From assembly GCA_031289775.1 (NCBI GenBank), contig JAITOY010000044.1, forward strand, positions 1 through 64,000: DNA of 64,000 nucleotides. The letters are read 5' to 3'. This DNA comes from Synergistaceae bacterium. GTDB lineage: Bacteria; Synergistota; Synergistia; Synergistales; Synergistaceae. This document shows positions 1 to 7,948 of the stretch, piece after piece. Made by a program: the position numbers and the translations under genes. Position 1 is the first letter of the stretch. Each line of letters starts with the position of its first letter. The notes below the pieces were generated by a model. The model was not told the DNA's origin. It made no database searches and worked only from the letters and a program-made list of their open reading frames with translations.

Positions 1-69
1 TTGACGGCACTGTTCTTCGCTTTGAAAACGCTTCATGAATTCAATCATGTTCATAGGTTCTTGGTGCAT
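1..69 (-). CDS. IS1595-like transposase, N-terminal fragment (cut by window edge)
   Basis: Only the first 23 codons are inside the window. The reading starts at ATG 69, with an AAGG ribosome-binding site about 8 nt upstream, and a second in-frame ATG lies at 54. The residues MNMIEFMKRFQSEEQCRQ match what I recall of the start of IS1595/ISXO2 transposases (MN-IEF--RF-TEE-CR), which continue into a zinc ribbon and a DDE-type catalytic domain. Those parts are off the window, so it cannot be said whether the gene is intact. Its codon and base composition is more AT-rich than the neighbouring chromosome, as expected for a recent insertion. Confidence 0.6.
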   Translation of the reverse strand, partial: MHQEPMNMIEFMKRFQSEEQCRQ

Positions 70-150
70 AATCAAGCCTTCTTTGTCTTACAGAATACTG
101 ATAGTATCTCATATTTTCACTCTTGGCGCTACTTGATAGTCATATACAAA
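1..150 (-). mobile_element. Left-edge part of an IS1595-family-like insertion sequence
   Basis: The first 69 bases, read on the minus strand, encode the start of an IS1595-like transposase. The AT-richer stretch behind it (about 100-150) would be the non-coding end of the element. A possible terminal inverted repeat lies near 124-150 (ggcgctacttgatagtc and neighbours), but the other end is outside the window, so neither the pairing of the repeats nor a target duplication can be seen. The element would sit about 30 bp beyond the stop codon of the GDYXXLXY gene. The boundary is a guess. Confidence 0.4.
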
Positions 151-180
151 AATCCAATCAGCATGACCGGTATGAGAGCG

Positions 181-729
181 TCAATCCGCGATCACAAGAT
201 TTTTTATCACGGCATGCCCCATAAGAACCCTCACGTCGGCCATGACTCGGCCTTCTTGTACCGGATTCTCAAATGTGTGGCCGGTTCCTTCCGGGATGTA
301 AAAGACGCCTAGGCCGTAGTCGCAGTCGTAAGACTCTCCTCGCGAGTATCCAAGACGGCCTTTGAGGTACAGGCCATCCGTCGGGCGCGTGAACGATACG
401 GCACGCACCGATGCGACGTCCGAGGGGTTCTTGGCTAGTTCCACGTATACCTCCGCCGGCCTGTCATAATCATAATCCTCTTTGCCTCCGCTTGCGCTGT
501 ACAACAGCGCCCGGGGTATCTGTGAGATCTTGTAGTCAAGCATGACGTAGTCGCCTCGCAGAAAATCCCATGGGTCGACCGGCACGTTCTCCAGCAGCAC
601 ACGCTCTCCAAGCGCGAGGATCGTGAAGTTCAAAATCGGGCTGTACAGAAGGGCCAACAGCGGCAAGGCGACTATGGCGACGTATCTCGCGACCGTCGAC
701 TTCAAGAGCTTTTCAATCGTCGATCTCAT
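181..729 (-). CDS. GDYXXLXY domain membrane-anchored protein
   Basis: This 182-residue protein has one N-terminal membrane segment (about residues 14-36) followed by a soluble extracytoplasmic domain. The family signature GDYVMLDY lies near residue 60, after RVLLENVPVDPWDFLR. Members are typically encoded beside DUF2157 proteins, as here: the start overlaps the stop of the upstream DUF2157 gene by 17 bp, so the two are translationally coupled. The biochemical role of the pair is unknown; a membrane complex with the DUF2157 protein is an inference from the gene pairing only. Confidence 0.75.
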   Translation of the reverse strand: MRSTIEKLLKSTVARYVAIVALPLLALLYSPILNFTILALGERVLLENVPVDPWDFLRGDYVMLDYKISQIPRALLYSASGGKEDYDYDRPAEVYVELAKNPSDVASVRAVSFTRPTDGLYLKGRLGYSRGESYDCDYGLGVFYIPEGTGHTFENPVQEGRVMADVRVLMGHAVIKNLVIAD

Positions 730-1963
730 CGCCGTCCCCCCCTTCAGACGCCGACACTTCCTTTTCGCCGCTAATTTTGTTCCATCGCTTGTACGCGAAG
801 GCGATTAAAAGCAGAATAACTCCGCCGGTTACGAAAAAAAGCGACTTTGAGGTGAACGTCTCAAACATGTTGAAGTACCAGCGCGCCAAAAGAACGCAGA
901 ACAAAAACACGCTGAACCCGCCGCCACGCTGACGACGCATGATACGGTACACGAGATAGGCGCCCAGCGCTACGCTCGACAGAACCGGCGCCAGATAACC
1001 GTCGCCGGAATGATGACCATCGTGCCAATACCACGCCCAGGGGAACGTGAGCGTGAGCCCCGAGGCGCCCACGAGAAGCAGGCTCTGCCAGCCGAGGTCG
1101 GGCGCGTCGAGCTTCCACGCCATGAAACCTATGAGAGCGCCAGCGACGAGCACGCTCAACACATACGGCAAAAAGCTGGTTTGCGTGCTGTTTAGAACGC
1201 ACATCCACGTAAACCAGTTCAGGATCAGGAAATTACTCAGGAAAATTCTTCTCGTCGAGCCGCCGACAAAAAATCGTTTAATTTTTGACTCGCCCGTCTC
1301 GCCGGGCACATTCGCGACAAGGCGCGCGTCTGCCCATACTTGCCACGCGAGGCCCACGAGAAGGATCAGGAGCACAAACGGCTGCCACGGCCCGAGAATG
1401 AGGCGGAATTCATCCCAAAACCCGTATCTGTTCGCGGAATCGAAATACTCGAAATAAAGCATGTTGACGTAGACTAAAACGACAATCTCATAAAGCATAT
1501 AAATGGAAATGTTGCGCACTATCAGAAAAGTCGGAGCGTAAACAAGAAGCCAGACAGCCAGAAGCCCGGAGGCGCTCCCCTCGACGTGGAAGACCTGCGA
1601 GATAAGCGCTAGAGCGCCCAAGAGCAAAAATCCGGACAAAAACAATAAAAGACCGGACACTCCCCTGCGCCCTTTTGTTTCAGAATAGTACGCCCCGCCC
1701 ACGTCCGCCAGATAGCAACCGATAATTATGGCGATCTTCAGCCAATCCGGTATAACCTGCCAATTCGCCGCGATGAAGCTGAGGATGCCGATGCCTATCA
1801 TCAACAGGCCAAGCGTCAGGACAACGGTCGGAAGACGCCTTACGACGGCGTAGCACTCCAAAATCCCGCCGCGCTGGAACTCGGATATGAGACCCCGCTC
1901 CACCCACTCGCGCGACTCGTCCGCCAAAAATCTGCGCTTGACCTCGGACACTCTGCGCTCCAT
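713..1963 (-). CDS. DUF2157 multi-pass membrane protein
   Basis: This 416-residue protein begins with a short charged cytoplasmic segment (ERRVSEVKRRFLADESREW, then LISEFQ) typical of DUF2157, followed by about ten or more hydrophobic helices up to residue 390 and an acidic C-terminal tail (EKEVSASEGGDGDEIDD). The start at 1963 follows a clear AGGAGTG ribosome-binding site. It is the first gene of a two-gene operon with the GDYXXLXY protein. No catalytic motif is visible, and function is unknown beyond membrane location. Confidence 0.75.
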   Translation of the reverse strand: MERRVSEVKRRFLADESREWVERGLISEFQRGGILECYAVVRRLPTVVLTLGLLMIGIGILSFIAANWQVIPDWLKIAIIIGCYLADVGGAYYSETKGRRGVSGLLLFLSGFLLLGALALISQVFHVEGSASGLLAVWLLVYAPTFLIVRNISIYMLYEIVVLVYVNMLYFEYFDSANRYGFWDEFRLILGPWQPFVLLILLVGLAWQVWADARLVANVPGETGESKIKRFFVGGSTRRIFLSNFLILNWFTWMCVLNSTQTSFLPYVLSVLVAGALIGFMAWKLDAPDLGWQSLLLVGASGLTLTFPWAWYWHDGHHSGDGYLAPVLSSVALGAYLVYRIMRRQRGGGFSVFLFCVLLARWYFNMFETFTSKSLFFVTGGVILLLIAFAYKRWNKISGEKEVSASEGGDGDEIDD

Positions 1964-2137
1964 AGAACAATCACTCCTTTATCTAAAACAAAAACAGCCA
2001 ACTCCGCCACCTTGCGGCGTGGCGCCCTTTTTTGGGGAGTATGCCTGATGAATTATATCGCAAAAAAAAATTTTCAGCGTAAATAAACCGATTTGATTAT
2101 ATATAATTAAACGAGGCTCCGGCGAAGGAGGCAGATT

Positions 2138-3214
2138 ATGCCTGTTGATAGAAAGCACGCCGTCCGTGCGGCTTTTCTCGTTATGTTTTTTGTCTGTGCC
2201 GCGATAGCGGTCTGGTTCTTCCGCTCGTCCGGGGTCGGGATGAATTCGGGTTCGCGCGACGGATTGTCGATGGACACGCTAGTGAGCGTCCTCGTCCATT
2301 CTCGACAGACCCCGAATGAGATAAACCTGATGCTCGACGGCGCGTTCGAGCTGATAGACGGGTTCGACAAAAAACTTTCCATGCACGATCCGTCGTCGGA
2401 CGTGTCGAGAGTGAACGCGAGCGCGGGGCTCGCCGCAGTAAAGGTCGCGCCGGAGACATTCGAGGCGCTGTCGTCGGCGCTGCGGATAGCCGAGGTATCG
2501 GGCGGCGCGTTCGACCCGTCCGTCGGCCCGATCTCCACGCTGTGGCGCGTGGGCGACCGCGAAAATCCCCTCACTGAAATACCTAAAGCCGATGAGATCG
2601 AGGCAACACTGTCGCTCGTAGGCTATAATATGGTCTCCACTGAAGCCCCGGACAAAATTTTCCTTGAAAATAGCGGGATGAAACTCGACCTCGGCGGCGT
2701 AGCAAAGGGATACGTATCAGGAGAGGTCGGCGATTTCTTGAGGGCTAACGGCGTCGAGTCCGCGATTCTCGACCTCGGCGGAAATGTGCTCGTAGTTGGC
2801 GGCAGGCCGGACGGAGAGGCGTGGCGAATCGGCGTACAACATCCGCTCAAGCCTCGGGGCGAGCCGATCTGCTCTGTCGCAATCCGGGACTCGTCAGTGA
2901 TAACAGCGGGCGTATACGAGAGGTTCGTCGAGATAGGCGGCAAAAGGTACGCGCACATTTTCGACCCGCGTGCCGGACGACCTGTGGAGGGAAACCTGCT
3001 CTCCGCCACGGTCATCAGCGACGACCCTGCTGTTGGAGACGCGCTTTCGACCGCTTTCATGGTGATGGGGATAGGGAGCTCAAAAGAGCTGGCCGCTCGT
3101 CTGGGCGTCGAGGCTATTTTCGTGTACAGCGGCGAGGACGGCGGCGTCGAGGTGACTACAACGGACGGGCTCGAAGGCAGGGTCGTAATGATCGGTAATG
3201 AAACTAGGCGATAA
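2138..3214 (+). CDS. apbE: FAD:protein FMN transferase
   Basis: ApbE hydrolyses FAD and attaches FMN to a threonine of target proteins outside the cytoplasmic membrane. The 358-residue protein has an N-terminal membrane anchor (about residues 9-27) and recognisable ApbE blocks: DLGGVAKGYVSGE, LDLGGNVLVVGG, ITAGVYERF, HIFDPRAGRPVEG and DALSTAFMVMG. The ATG at 2138 follows AAGGAGG. It overlaps the next gene by 17 bp. Its obvious clients are RnfG and RnfD, encoded by the operon facing it, both of which carry the threonine that receives FMN. The start lies about 175 bp from the divergent DUF2157 gene, with an AT-rich TATAAT-like stretch at 2102-2107. Confidence 0.93.
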   Translation: MPVDRKHAVRAAFLVMFFVCAAIAVWFFRSSGVGMNSGSRDGLSMDTLVSVLVHSRQTPNEINLMLDGAFELIDGFDKKLSMHDPSSDVSRVNASAGLAAVKVAPETFEALSSALRIAEVSGGAFDPSVGPISTLWRVGDRENPLTEIPKADEIEATLSLVGYNMVSTEAPDKIFLENSGMKLDLGGVAKGYVSGEVGDFLRANGVESAILDLGGNVLVVGGRPDGEAWRIGVQHPLKPRGEPICSVAIRDSSVITAGVYERFVEIGGKRYAHIFDPRAGRPVEGNLLSATVISDDPAVGDALSTAFMVMGIGSSKELAARLGVEAIFVYSGEDGGVEVTTTDGLEGRVVMIGNETRR

Positions 3215-3608
3215 GATCCTCTATGCGGGGCTCTCGATAATTTTCCTCATCTCCTGCGCTGCGTCCATTTTTTTCCTGCGAGGATCTCCGAACGACGGGG
3301 ACAAAAACGGCGCGAATTTCACTCTGGAGATAGTCTCCAGAGGCGAGATAATCAAAAGTTTTGACATGCCCGACCTGAGTGAAACGGAGTCCGGATCGAC
3401 GATCGAGCTCCGCGAGGGCGGCGGGTTCAATATCCTTTCGATCGAGGACGGCGCGGTTCGGATGGTCTCGTCGGACTGCCCTGGAGGCGACTGTCTCAGG
3501 ATGCCGCCGATCTGGTCTGACGGGAGGGTAATTGTCTGCCTCCCCCACAAGCTCGTCATCAGGCTTCGAAGGGACGGAAACGGGGAAGTCGATGCCGTCT
3601 CCTACTGA
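3198..3608 (+). CDS. NusG domain II-containing secreted/membrane protein
   Basis: This 136-residue protein has an N-terminal membrane segment (about residues 9-27) and a beta-rich extracytoplasmic domain ending in SDCPGGDCLRM and VIVCLPHKLVIRL, the cysteine pattern typical of stand-alone NusG_II domains. These proteins are usually found between apbE and a Gx transporter near Rnf genes, exactly the arrangement here. It overlaps apbE by 17 bp and the next gene by 17 bp. Its role is not established; an accessory part in flavinylation or electron transfer is inferred from context. Confidence 0.85.
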   Translation: MKLGDKILYAGLSIIFLISCAASIFFLRGSPNDGDKNGANFTLEIVSRGEIIKSFDMPDLSETESGSTIELREGGGFNILSIEDGAVRMVSSDCPGGDCLRMPPIWSDGRVIVCLPHKLVIRLRRDGNGEVDAVSY

Positions 3609-4128
3609 ACCTGCAAAAAGATGTCTTGAAGTTGGGAGGACAAAAAAGACCGTAACGCTTTCGCTCTTCGTCGTCCTCGCCCTCGCGACCGGAGCAGCGG
3701 AGTCATGGTTTCCACTGCCGCTCCCCGGCGTGAGGCTCGGCCTCGCGAACGTCCTGCCTCTTTTTGCGCTTTTGCTCTTCGGAGCTAAGGAGGCGGTCGC
3801 GGTGGCCGGCGCGAGGCTTCTGCTCTCGTTTTTCCTCACTGGAAACCCGTTTGCCCTGCTGTGCAGCGCGGCCGGGCTCGCTTGCTCGCTTCCGCTCTCT
3901 ATATTACTCTATTCGAAATTCAGCGGATCGCTCAGCGTCCCTGCCATCAGCGTCGCGTCGGCTGAGGCTTTCAACGTCGGCCAGGTCGCGGTCGCGGTAA
4001 TGCTGACGTCGACGCCAGCCCTTCTCGCCTGCCTGCCGTTCATAATAGCGGCAGGCGCCGCGACGGGTTACGTCGTAGGGCGCCTGGCGGAAATCATGGA
4101 CAAAAGACTGCGTGAAAAGTATCTTTAG
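3592..4128 (+). CDS. Gx transporter family membrane protein (heptaprenyl diphosphate synthase component I-like)
   Basis: This 178-residue, five- or six-helix membrane protein carries the family core PGVRLGLANVLPLFALLLFG followed by a GARLLLSFFLTGNPFALLCS block. I chose ATG 3592, which gives the usual short basic N-terminus; an upstream in-frame start at 3532 lies inside the preceding gene. The Gx family is often named as a subunit of heptaprenyl diphosphate synthase, but resembles small-molecule uptake (ECF-like S) components. Next to apbE a role in flavin supply or maturation of the Rnf complex is plausible. It is convergent with rnfB, 21 bp away. Confidence 0.8.
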   Translation: MPSPTEPAKRCLEVGRTKKTVTLSLFVVLALATGAAESWFPLPLPGVRLGLANVLPLFALLLFGAKEAVAVAGARLLLSFFLTGNPFALLCSAAGLACSLPLSILLYSKFSGSLSVPAISVASAEAFNVGQVAVAVMLTSTPALLACLPFIIAAGAATGYVVGRLAEIMDKRLREKYL

Positions 4129-4149
4129 ACTCAAAAGGGGTGTTTTCCC

Positions 4150-4983
4150 TCAGGCGCTCTCTCTGACCTCGTGTGGGTTCGGGACGAGATAGCCGATACA
4201 CTTTGCCGGGCATTTCGCGACACACGCGCCGCAGTTCGTGCACTTCGACGCGTCTATCGTCGCTATGTTGCGGTCGACGGTTATCGCGCCGGCCTGGCAC
4301 GTCTTCGCGCACAGACCGCAGCCTATGCAGCCGGCGGAGCAGACTTTTTTAACGTCAGGCCCTTTCCAGCTGGAGTTGCAGATGACCTGGACGTTAGACG
4401 CCGCGGGCGCAAGAGCGAGGACGGATTTTGGACAGGCAGAGACGCAGGCGCCGCAGCCGACGCACTTGTCCAGATCGATCGAGGCGAGCCCGTTTATCAT
4501 GCTTATCGCCCCAAAGAGACAGACTTTTTCGCATGTGCCGAAACCTATACAGCCGAACGGGCAGGCCTTCGGCGAGCCACCGGGAAGAATAGCCGCCGAC
4601 CGGCAGTCGTTTATACCCTCGTAGACGGCGATTTTTTTCGACACATCCGGCGAGCCATTGCACTTTAGATACGCGCGCTTCGGCGCCGAAACCTCGTCAT
4701 CAACACCCATTATCTTCGCTATGCCGCTCGCGAGCGCCGCTCCGCCAGCCGCGCACAGGTTCGTTTTAGCGCCAGCGTCCACGATGCCGTCGGCGTAGCC
4801 GTCGCAGCCCGGAAACCCGCAGCCGCCGCAGTTGGCGCCGGGCAAAATGGCCCGGATCATGGACACCCTCTCGTCGGTCTCGACGAAAAACTTTATCGAG
4901 GCAAACGCGAGGAGCGCCCCAAAAACGAGGCCCAGCGTTCCGAGTATGACGACAGGAAATATCACTCCCGCGAATGAGATCAT
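4150..4983 (-). CDS. rnfB: Rnf complex subunit B, polyferredoxin
   Basis: RnfB takes electrons from ferredoxin into the membrane-bound Rnf complex, which couples ferredoxin:NAD oxidoreduction to Na+ or H+ translocation. The 277-residue protein has an N-terminal membrane helix (about residues 4-28), then the [4Fe-4S] motif CGGCGFPGCDGYA, followed by several ferredoxin motifs: CPFGCIGFGTCEKVC, CVGCGACVSACP, CIGCGLCAKTC and CTNCGACVAKCPAKC. It is the last gene of rnfCDGEAB, 15 bp after rnfA, the gene order seen in clostridial-type Rnf operons. Confidence 0.95.
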   Translation of the reverse strand: MISFAGVIFPVVILGTLGLVFGALLAFASIKFFVETDERVSMIRAILPGANCGGCGFPGCDGYADGIVDAGAKTNLCAAGGAALASGIAKIMGVDDEVSAPKRAYLKCNGSPDVSKKIAVYEGINDCRSAAILPGGSPKACPFGCIGFGTCEKVCLFGAISMINGLASIDLDKCVGCGACVSACPKSVLALAPAASNVQVICNSSWKGPDVKKVCSAGCIGCGLCAKTCQAGAITVDRNIATIDASKCTNCGACVAKCPAKCIGYLVPNPHEVRESA

Positions 4984-4998
4984 GGCTCCATCACCGCC

Positions 4999-5577
4999 TT
5001 ACTTGATTATGCCGGTGAAGCCCATAAAAGCTATCGACATGAGCCCGGCTGTGACGAGCCCTATCGGCAGCCCATGCAGGCACTCCGGGATGTTCGTGTT
5101 GCGCTCTATCCGCTCGCGAATGCCGGCCATAATGAGTATGGCGAGCAGAAACCCGGCGGACGAGCCAAACGCGTTCACTATCGACTCGAGCAGCCCGTAA
5201 TGCTCGTTCATGTTGATTACGGCAACGCCGAGGACGGCGCAGTTCGTCGTGATGAGAGGCAGGAATATTCCGAGCGACTTGTAGAGTATCGGGTTTATCT
5301 TTTTGAGAGCCAGCTCGACAAACTGAACGAGCGCCGCGATTATCAAAATGAACGACAGCGTGTACAGGTACTGCAAGCCGAGCGGGACGAGCGCTAAATT
5401 GTACGCGAGCCACGTCATCACGGCGGCCATAACCGTCACGAATATGACGGCGATCCCCATGCCCTTCGCGGTTTCGATCCTCGTCGAGACCCCGAGGAAC
5501 GGGCAGCAGCCTAGAAATCGAGATAGCAGTATGTTGTGAACGAATATGGATCCGAGGAATATCCAGAGGAGGTTCAT
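4999..5577 (-). CDS. rnfA: Rnf complex subunit A, membrane protein
   Basis: RnfA is one of two related six-helix subunits that together hold a buried iron-sulfur centre in the membrane. The 192-residue protein shows SRFLGCCPFLGVS near residues 19-31, with the conserved cysteine, and a second cysteine in TTNCAVLGV, the two half-sites facing those of RnfE. It overlaps rnfE by 4 bp and precedes rnfB by 15 bp. Length and hydrophobic pattern are normal for the family. Confidence 0.95.
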   Translation of the reverse strand: MNLLWIFLGSIFVHNILLSRFLGCCPFLGVSTRIETAKGMGIAVIFVTVMAAVMTWLAYNLALVPLGLQYLYTLSFILIIAALVQFVELALKKINPILYKSLGIFLPLITTNCAVLGVAVINMNEHYGLLESIVNAFGSSAGFLLAILIMAGIRERIERNTNIPECLHGLPIGLVTAGLMSIAFMGFTGIIK

Positions 5578-6344
5578 CTCGCGCCGCCTTCAGCCAGTCC
5601 GTCAAATTCGGGAAGTTTTGCCCCTCCTGGCCCATTCGCCTTTTCGGCGGAGTGTTTTTCAGCCTCGACAGCGACGCCGCCAACACAGAACGCGGCGGCG
5701 TCACAAGCGGCGCAGCCGCTCGCGACGTCAGGAACAGGCTCGCCCTTGCGTTCGGCCGACCAGCGCTGGTAGACGCGGAAGAGCGCCATGAAAGTCCCCA
5801 GGGCTATAAAACCTCCAGGGGCGAGTATCACGAGCAGAGCCGGCTGAAAACCGTCCGGCGTGACCTGGATGTTGAACACTGTCCCGTTGCCGAGCACCTC
5901 GCGTACGGCGCCGAACAATGTGAGCGCGAGAGTGAAACCGAGCCCCATTCCTATGCCGTCGGCGGCGGAGGCTAAGACCCCGTTTTTGAAAGCGAACGCC
6001 TCTGACCTCGCGAGGATTATGCAGTTGACGACGATGAGCGGTATAAATATCCCGAGGGACGCGTCGAGCGCTGGCGCAAAACCAGATATCAAAAGCTGCG
6101 CCACGGTGACGAAACCTGCTATGACAACGATAAAAATCGGTATCCGTATCTCGTCCGGCACAAACTTGCGAATAGCTGAGACAGCCATGTTGGAGCCAAT
6201 GAGAACCGCCGTCGCCGCTATCCCCATGCCAAAGCCGTTTATAGCGCTTGTCGAGACGGCCAGTGTGGGACAGAGGCCGATGCACTGCACCAGAGTGGGA
6301 TTTTCGTCAATTATCCCATTTTTAATGATCTTCAGGGGATTCAT
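5574..6344 (-). CDS. rnfE: Rnf complex subunit E with a cysteine-containing C-terminal tail
   Basis: RnfE pairs with RnfA around a membrane iron-sulfur centre. Conserved cysteines are visible at C25 (in CIGLCPTLAVS) and C108 (VVNCIILARSEAF). The 256-residue protein is about 45-50 residues longer than the common core of about 205: the tail after residue 205 carries C211, C214 and C220 (CAACDAAAFC) and then a charged, low-complexity end. Whether this tail binds metal is unknown. It starts 2 bp after rnfG ends and overlaps rnfA by 4 bp. Confidence 0.93.
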   Translation of the reverse strand: MNPLKIIKNGIIDENPTLVQCIGLCPTLAVSTSAINGFGMGIAATAVLIGSNMAVSAIRKFVPDEIRIPIFIVVIAGFVTVAQLLISGFAPALDASLGIFIPLIVVNCIILARSEAFAFKNGVLASAADGIGMGLGFTLALTLFGAVREVLGNGTVFNIQVTPDGFQPALLVILAPGGFIALGTFMALFRVYQRWSAERKGEPVPDVASGCAACDAAAFCVGGVAVEAEKHSAEKANGPGGAKLPEFDGLAEGGAR

Positions 6345-6346
6345 GG

Positions 6347-6955
6347 TCAGTTGCCTCCTTTGAGGTTATCTCGCCAATACGCGAGCGCTGTGTTCACGCC
6401 GAGCGTAACGGCGTTCGACGTGATTGTCGCGCCCGATATAGCCTGTATTTCATTCGCGGCTGAGGGCGGAGTCTTCACAACCACGAGGTTTTCTACATCC
6501 TTATTGTCATACTGCCCGGAAAACTTCGGAAGCGGCGCTTTCGCGCCGAGGCCCGGGGTCTCGGACTGGCTGAGGATTCGTATCCCGCGCACTCCTCCAG
6601 AGGAGGTTATCCCGACTACGACCTCGACAGGGCCGGCGTACCCGGTCGGCGCGGCGGTGACGCAGTACCCGACGACGAACCCGCCGCTTTTGCCCTCCTG
6701 TACATCCTTCACGATCGGGGCGGCATCGCTTTTCAGCTCGACAGTTTCGAACGTCTCGGCTTCTGGCAGCGCCGCAGCCAGGGCCTCGTTGCGGAGGCGC
6801 TCCTGCGTGCGCCGTATGGGCTCGATGGTTATTTCGTTGACGACGCCTAAGATCAGGCCGGTTATGGCGGCCACTGCGAACAGCACCAACCCGAGCCTGA
6901 CGATTTTTTTGGCGTTATTCCCGCTTGAAGAGACGGTATCGACGTTTTGCGCCAT
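6347..6955 (-). CDS. rnfG: Rnf complex subunit G, covalent FMN carrier
   Basis: RnfG is a membrane-anchored periplasm-facing flavoprotein. The 202-residue protein has an N-terminal membrane helix (about residues 20-40) and the flavinylation motif SGATIT at 174-179; Thr177 is the expected FMN attachment site for ApbE, which is encoded about 3 kb away at 2138. It overlaps rnfD by one base and is followed by rnfE after 2 bp. Confidence 0.95.
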   Translation of the reverse strand: MAQNVDTVSSSGNNAKKIVRLGLVLFAVAAITGLILGVVNEITIEPIRRTQERLRNEALAAALPEAETFETVELKSDAAPIVKDVQEGKSGGFVVGYCVTAAPTGYAGPVEVVVGITSSGGVRGIRILSQSETPGLGAKAPLPKFSGQYDNKDVENLVVVKTPPSAANEIQAISGATITSNAVTLGVNTALAYWRDNLKGGN

Positions 6956-7935
6956 TATCTTTTCGCCTCCCCAAGTATCTTCGGGGCAGTGGCCCTGTCA
7001 ATGAGCGGTACCACGAGGTTCATGATGAGGATGGAGTAGGATACGCCCTCGGGGTATCCGCCATACGCGCGTATGAGCGACGCGATAAGACCGCAGCCAA
7101 ACGCGAATATAACTTGGCCTTTCGGGGTCAGGGGCGACGTCACATAGTCGGTCGCCATAAAAAAAGCCCCTAGCAAAAGCCCGCCGAAGAGAACCTCGTA
7201 CACAGGGCCGGCGGCCCGTCCGAAAATAACGGACATAACGGCTGCGGTGGCGATGTAAATCACCGGAATCCGCCACGAGATCACCCCTACGCAGATGAGA
7301 AATACGCCACCGGCGAGCAGCGCGACTGCCGAAGTCTCTCCTATACAGCCCCCCATGCGCCCGATAAACGCGTCGAAGAGTGACGGAAAGTTCGCGGCCT
7401 CTCCGGCGGCCCCTGGGAGCGGAGTCGGGGAGGTGAAAACATTTATGCCGGCCGCCTGAACGCCCTTAATTATGCCGAGAGGCGTCGGAGAGCTCACTCC
7501 CTGGACGGTCCACGTCGTCATGGCTACCGGCCAGCAGATAAGCAGCATTGCCCTCCCGGCGAGCGCCGGGTTCATTATGTTCTGCCCAACGCCCCCGAAG
7601 AACTGTTTAACGAAAATTATGCAGAAAACCCCTCCGATGGCCGCCATCCAGAGAGGGATCGCCGGGGGAAGGTTATAAGCCAGCAGGAGCCCGGTCAGAG
7701 TCGCCGAGAGGTCGGAGACAGTCAGTTCCTGCTTTGTACACTTCTGCCAGATCGCCTCGGACGCGACGCAGGCGATTATGCACACAGCTATGACGAGAAG
7801 CGACCTCGTCCCGAGGAAATACGTCCCTGCGGCCCCGGCCGGGAGAAGCGACAGTATGACCAGCGCCATTATCTTTTGAGTGCTTATCTCTGCTCTAATA
7901 TGGGGCGAGCTCGCCACCACCAGAAGACGGTTCAA
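6955..7935 (-). CDS. rnfD: Rnf complex subunit D, membrane flavoprotein
   Basis: RnfD is the multi-helix membrane subunit that binds FMN covalently. The 326-residue protein has about ten hydrophobic segments, and Thr151 in SSPTPLG aligns with the (S)GATPL flavinylation site of the family, although the usual GA before the threonine is replaced by SP. This may matter for ApbE recognition. The motif NIMNPALAGRAMLL follows the family pattern. It is 13 bp downstream of rnfC and overlaps rnfG by one base. Confidence 0.94.
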   Translation of the reverse strand: MNRLLVVASSPHIRAEISTQKIMALVILSLLPAGAAGTYFLGTRSLLVIAVCIIACVASEAIWQKCTKQELTVSDLSATLTGLLLAYNLPPAIPLWMAAIGGVFCIIFVKQFFGGVGQNIMNPALAGRAMLLICWPVAMTTWTVQGVSSPTPLGIIKGVQAAGINVFTSPTPLPGAAGEAANFPSLFDAFIGRMGGCIGETSAVALLAGGVFLICVGVISWRIPVIYIATAAVMSVIFGRAAGPVYEVLFGGLLLGAFFMATDYVTSPLTPKGQVIFAFGCGLIASLIRAYGGYPEGVSYSILIMNLVVPLIDRATAPKILGEAKR

Positions 7936-7948
7936 TTCCCCTCACCCC

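Noticed and set aside
1-312. 103-codon plus-strand frame at the left edge
   Set aside because: It crosses the end of the IS element and the 3' end of the GDYXXLXY gene and has no ribosome-binding site or likeness to a family.
1990-2020. GGCGTGGCGCC followed by TTTTTT read as a terminator
   Set aside because: On the plus strand no gene ends upstream of it; the stem is only 4 bp and it lies in the divergent promoter region of the DUF2157 and apbE genes.
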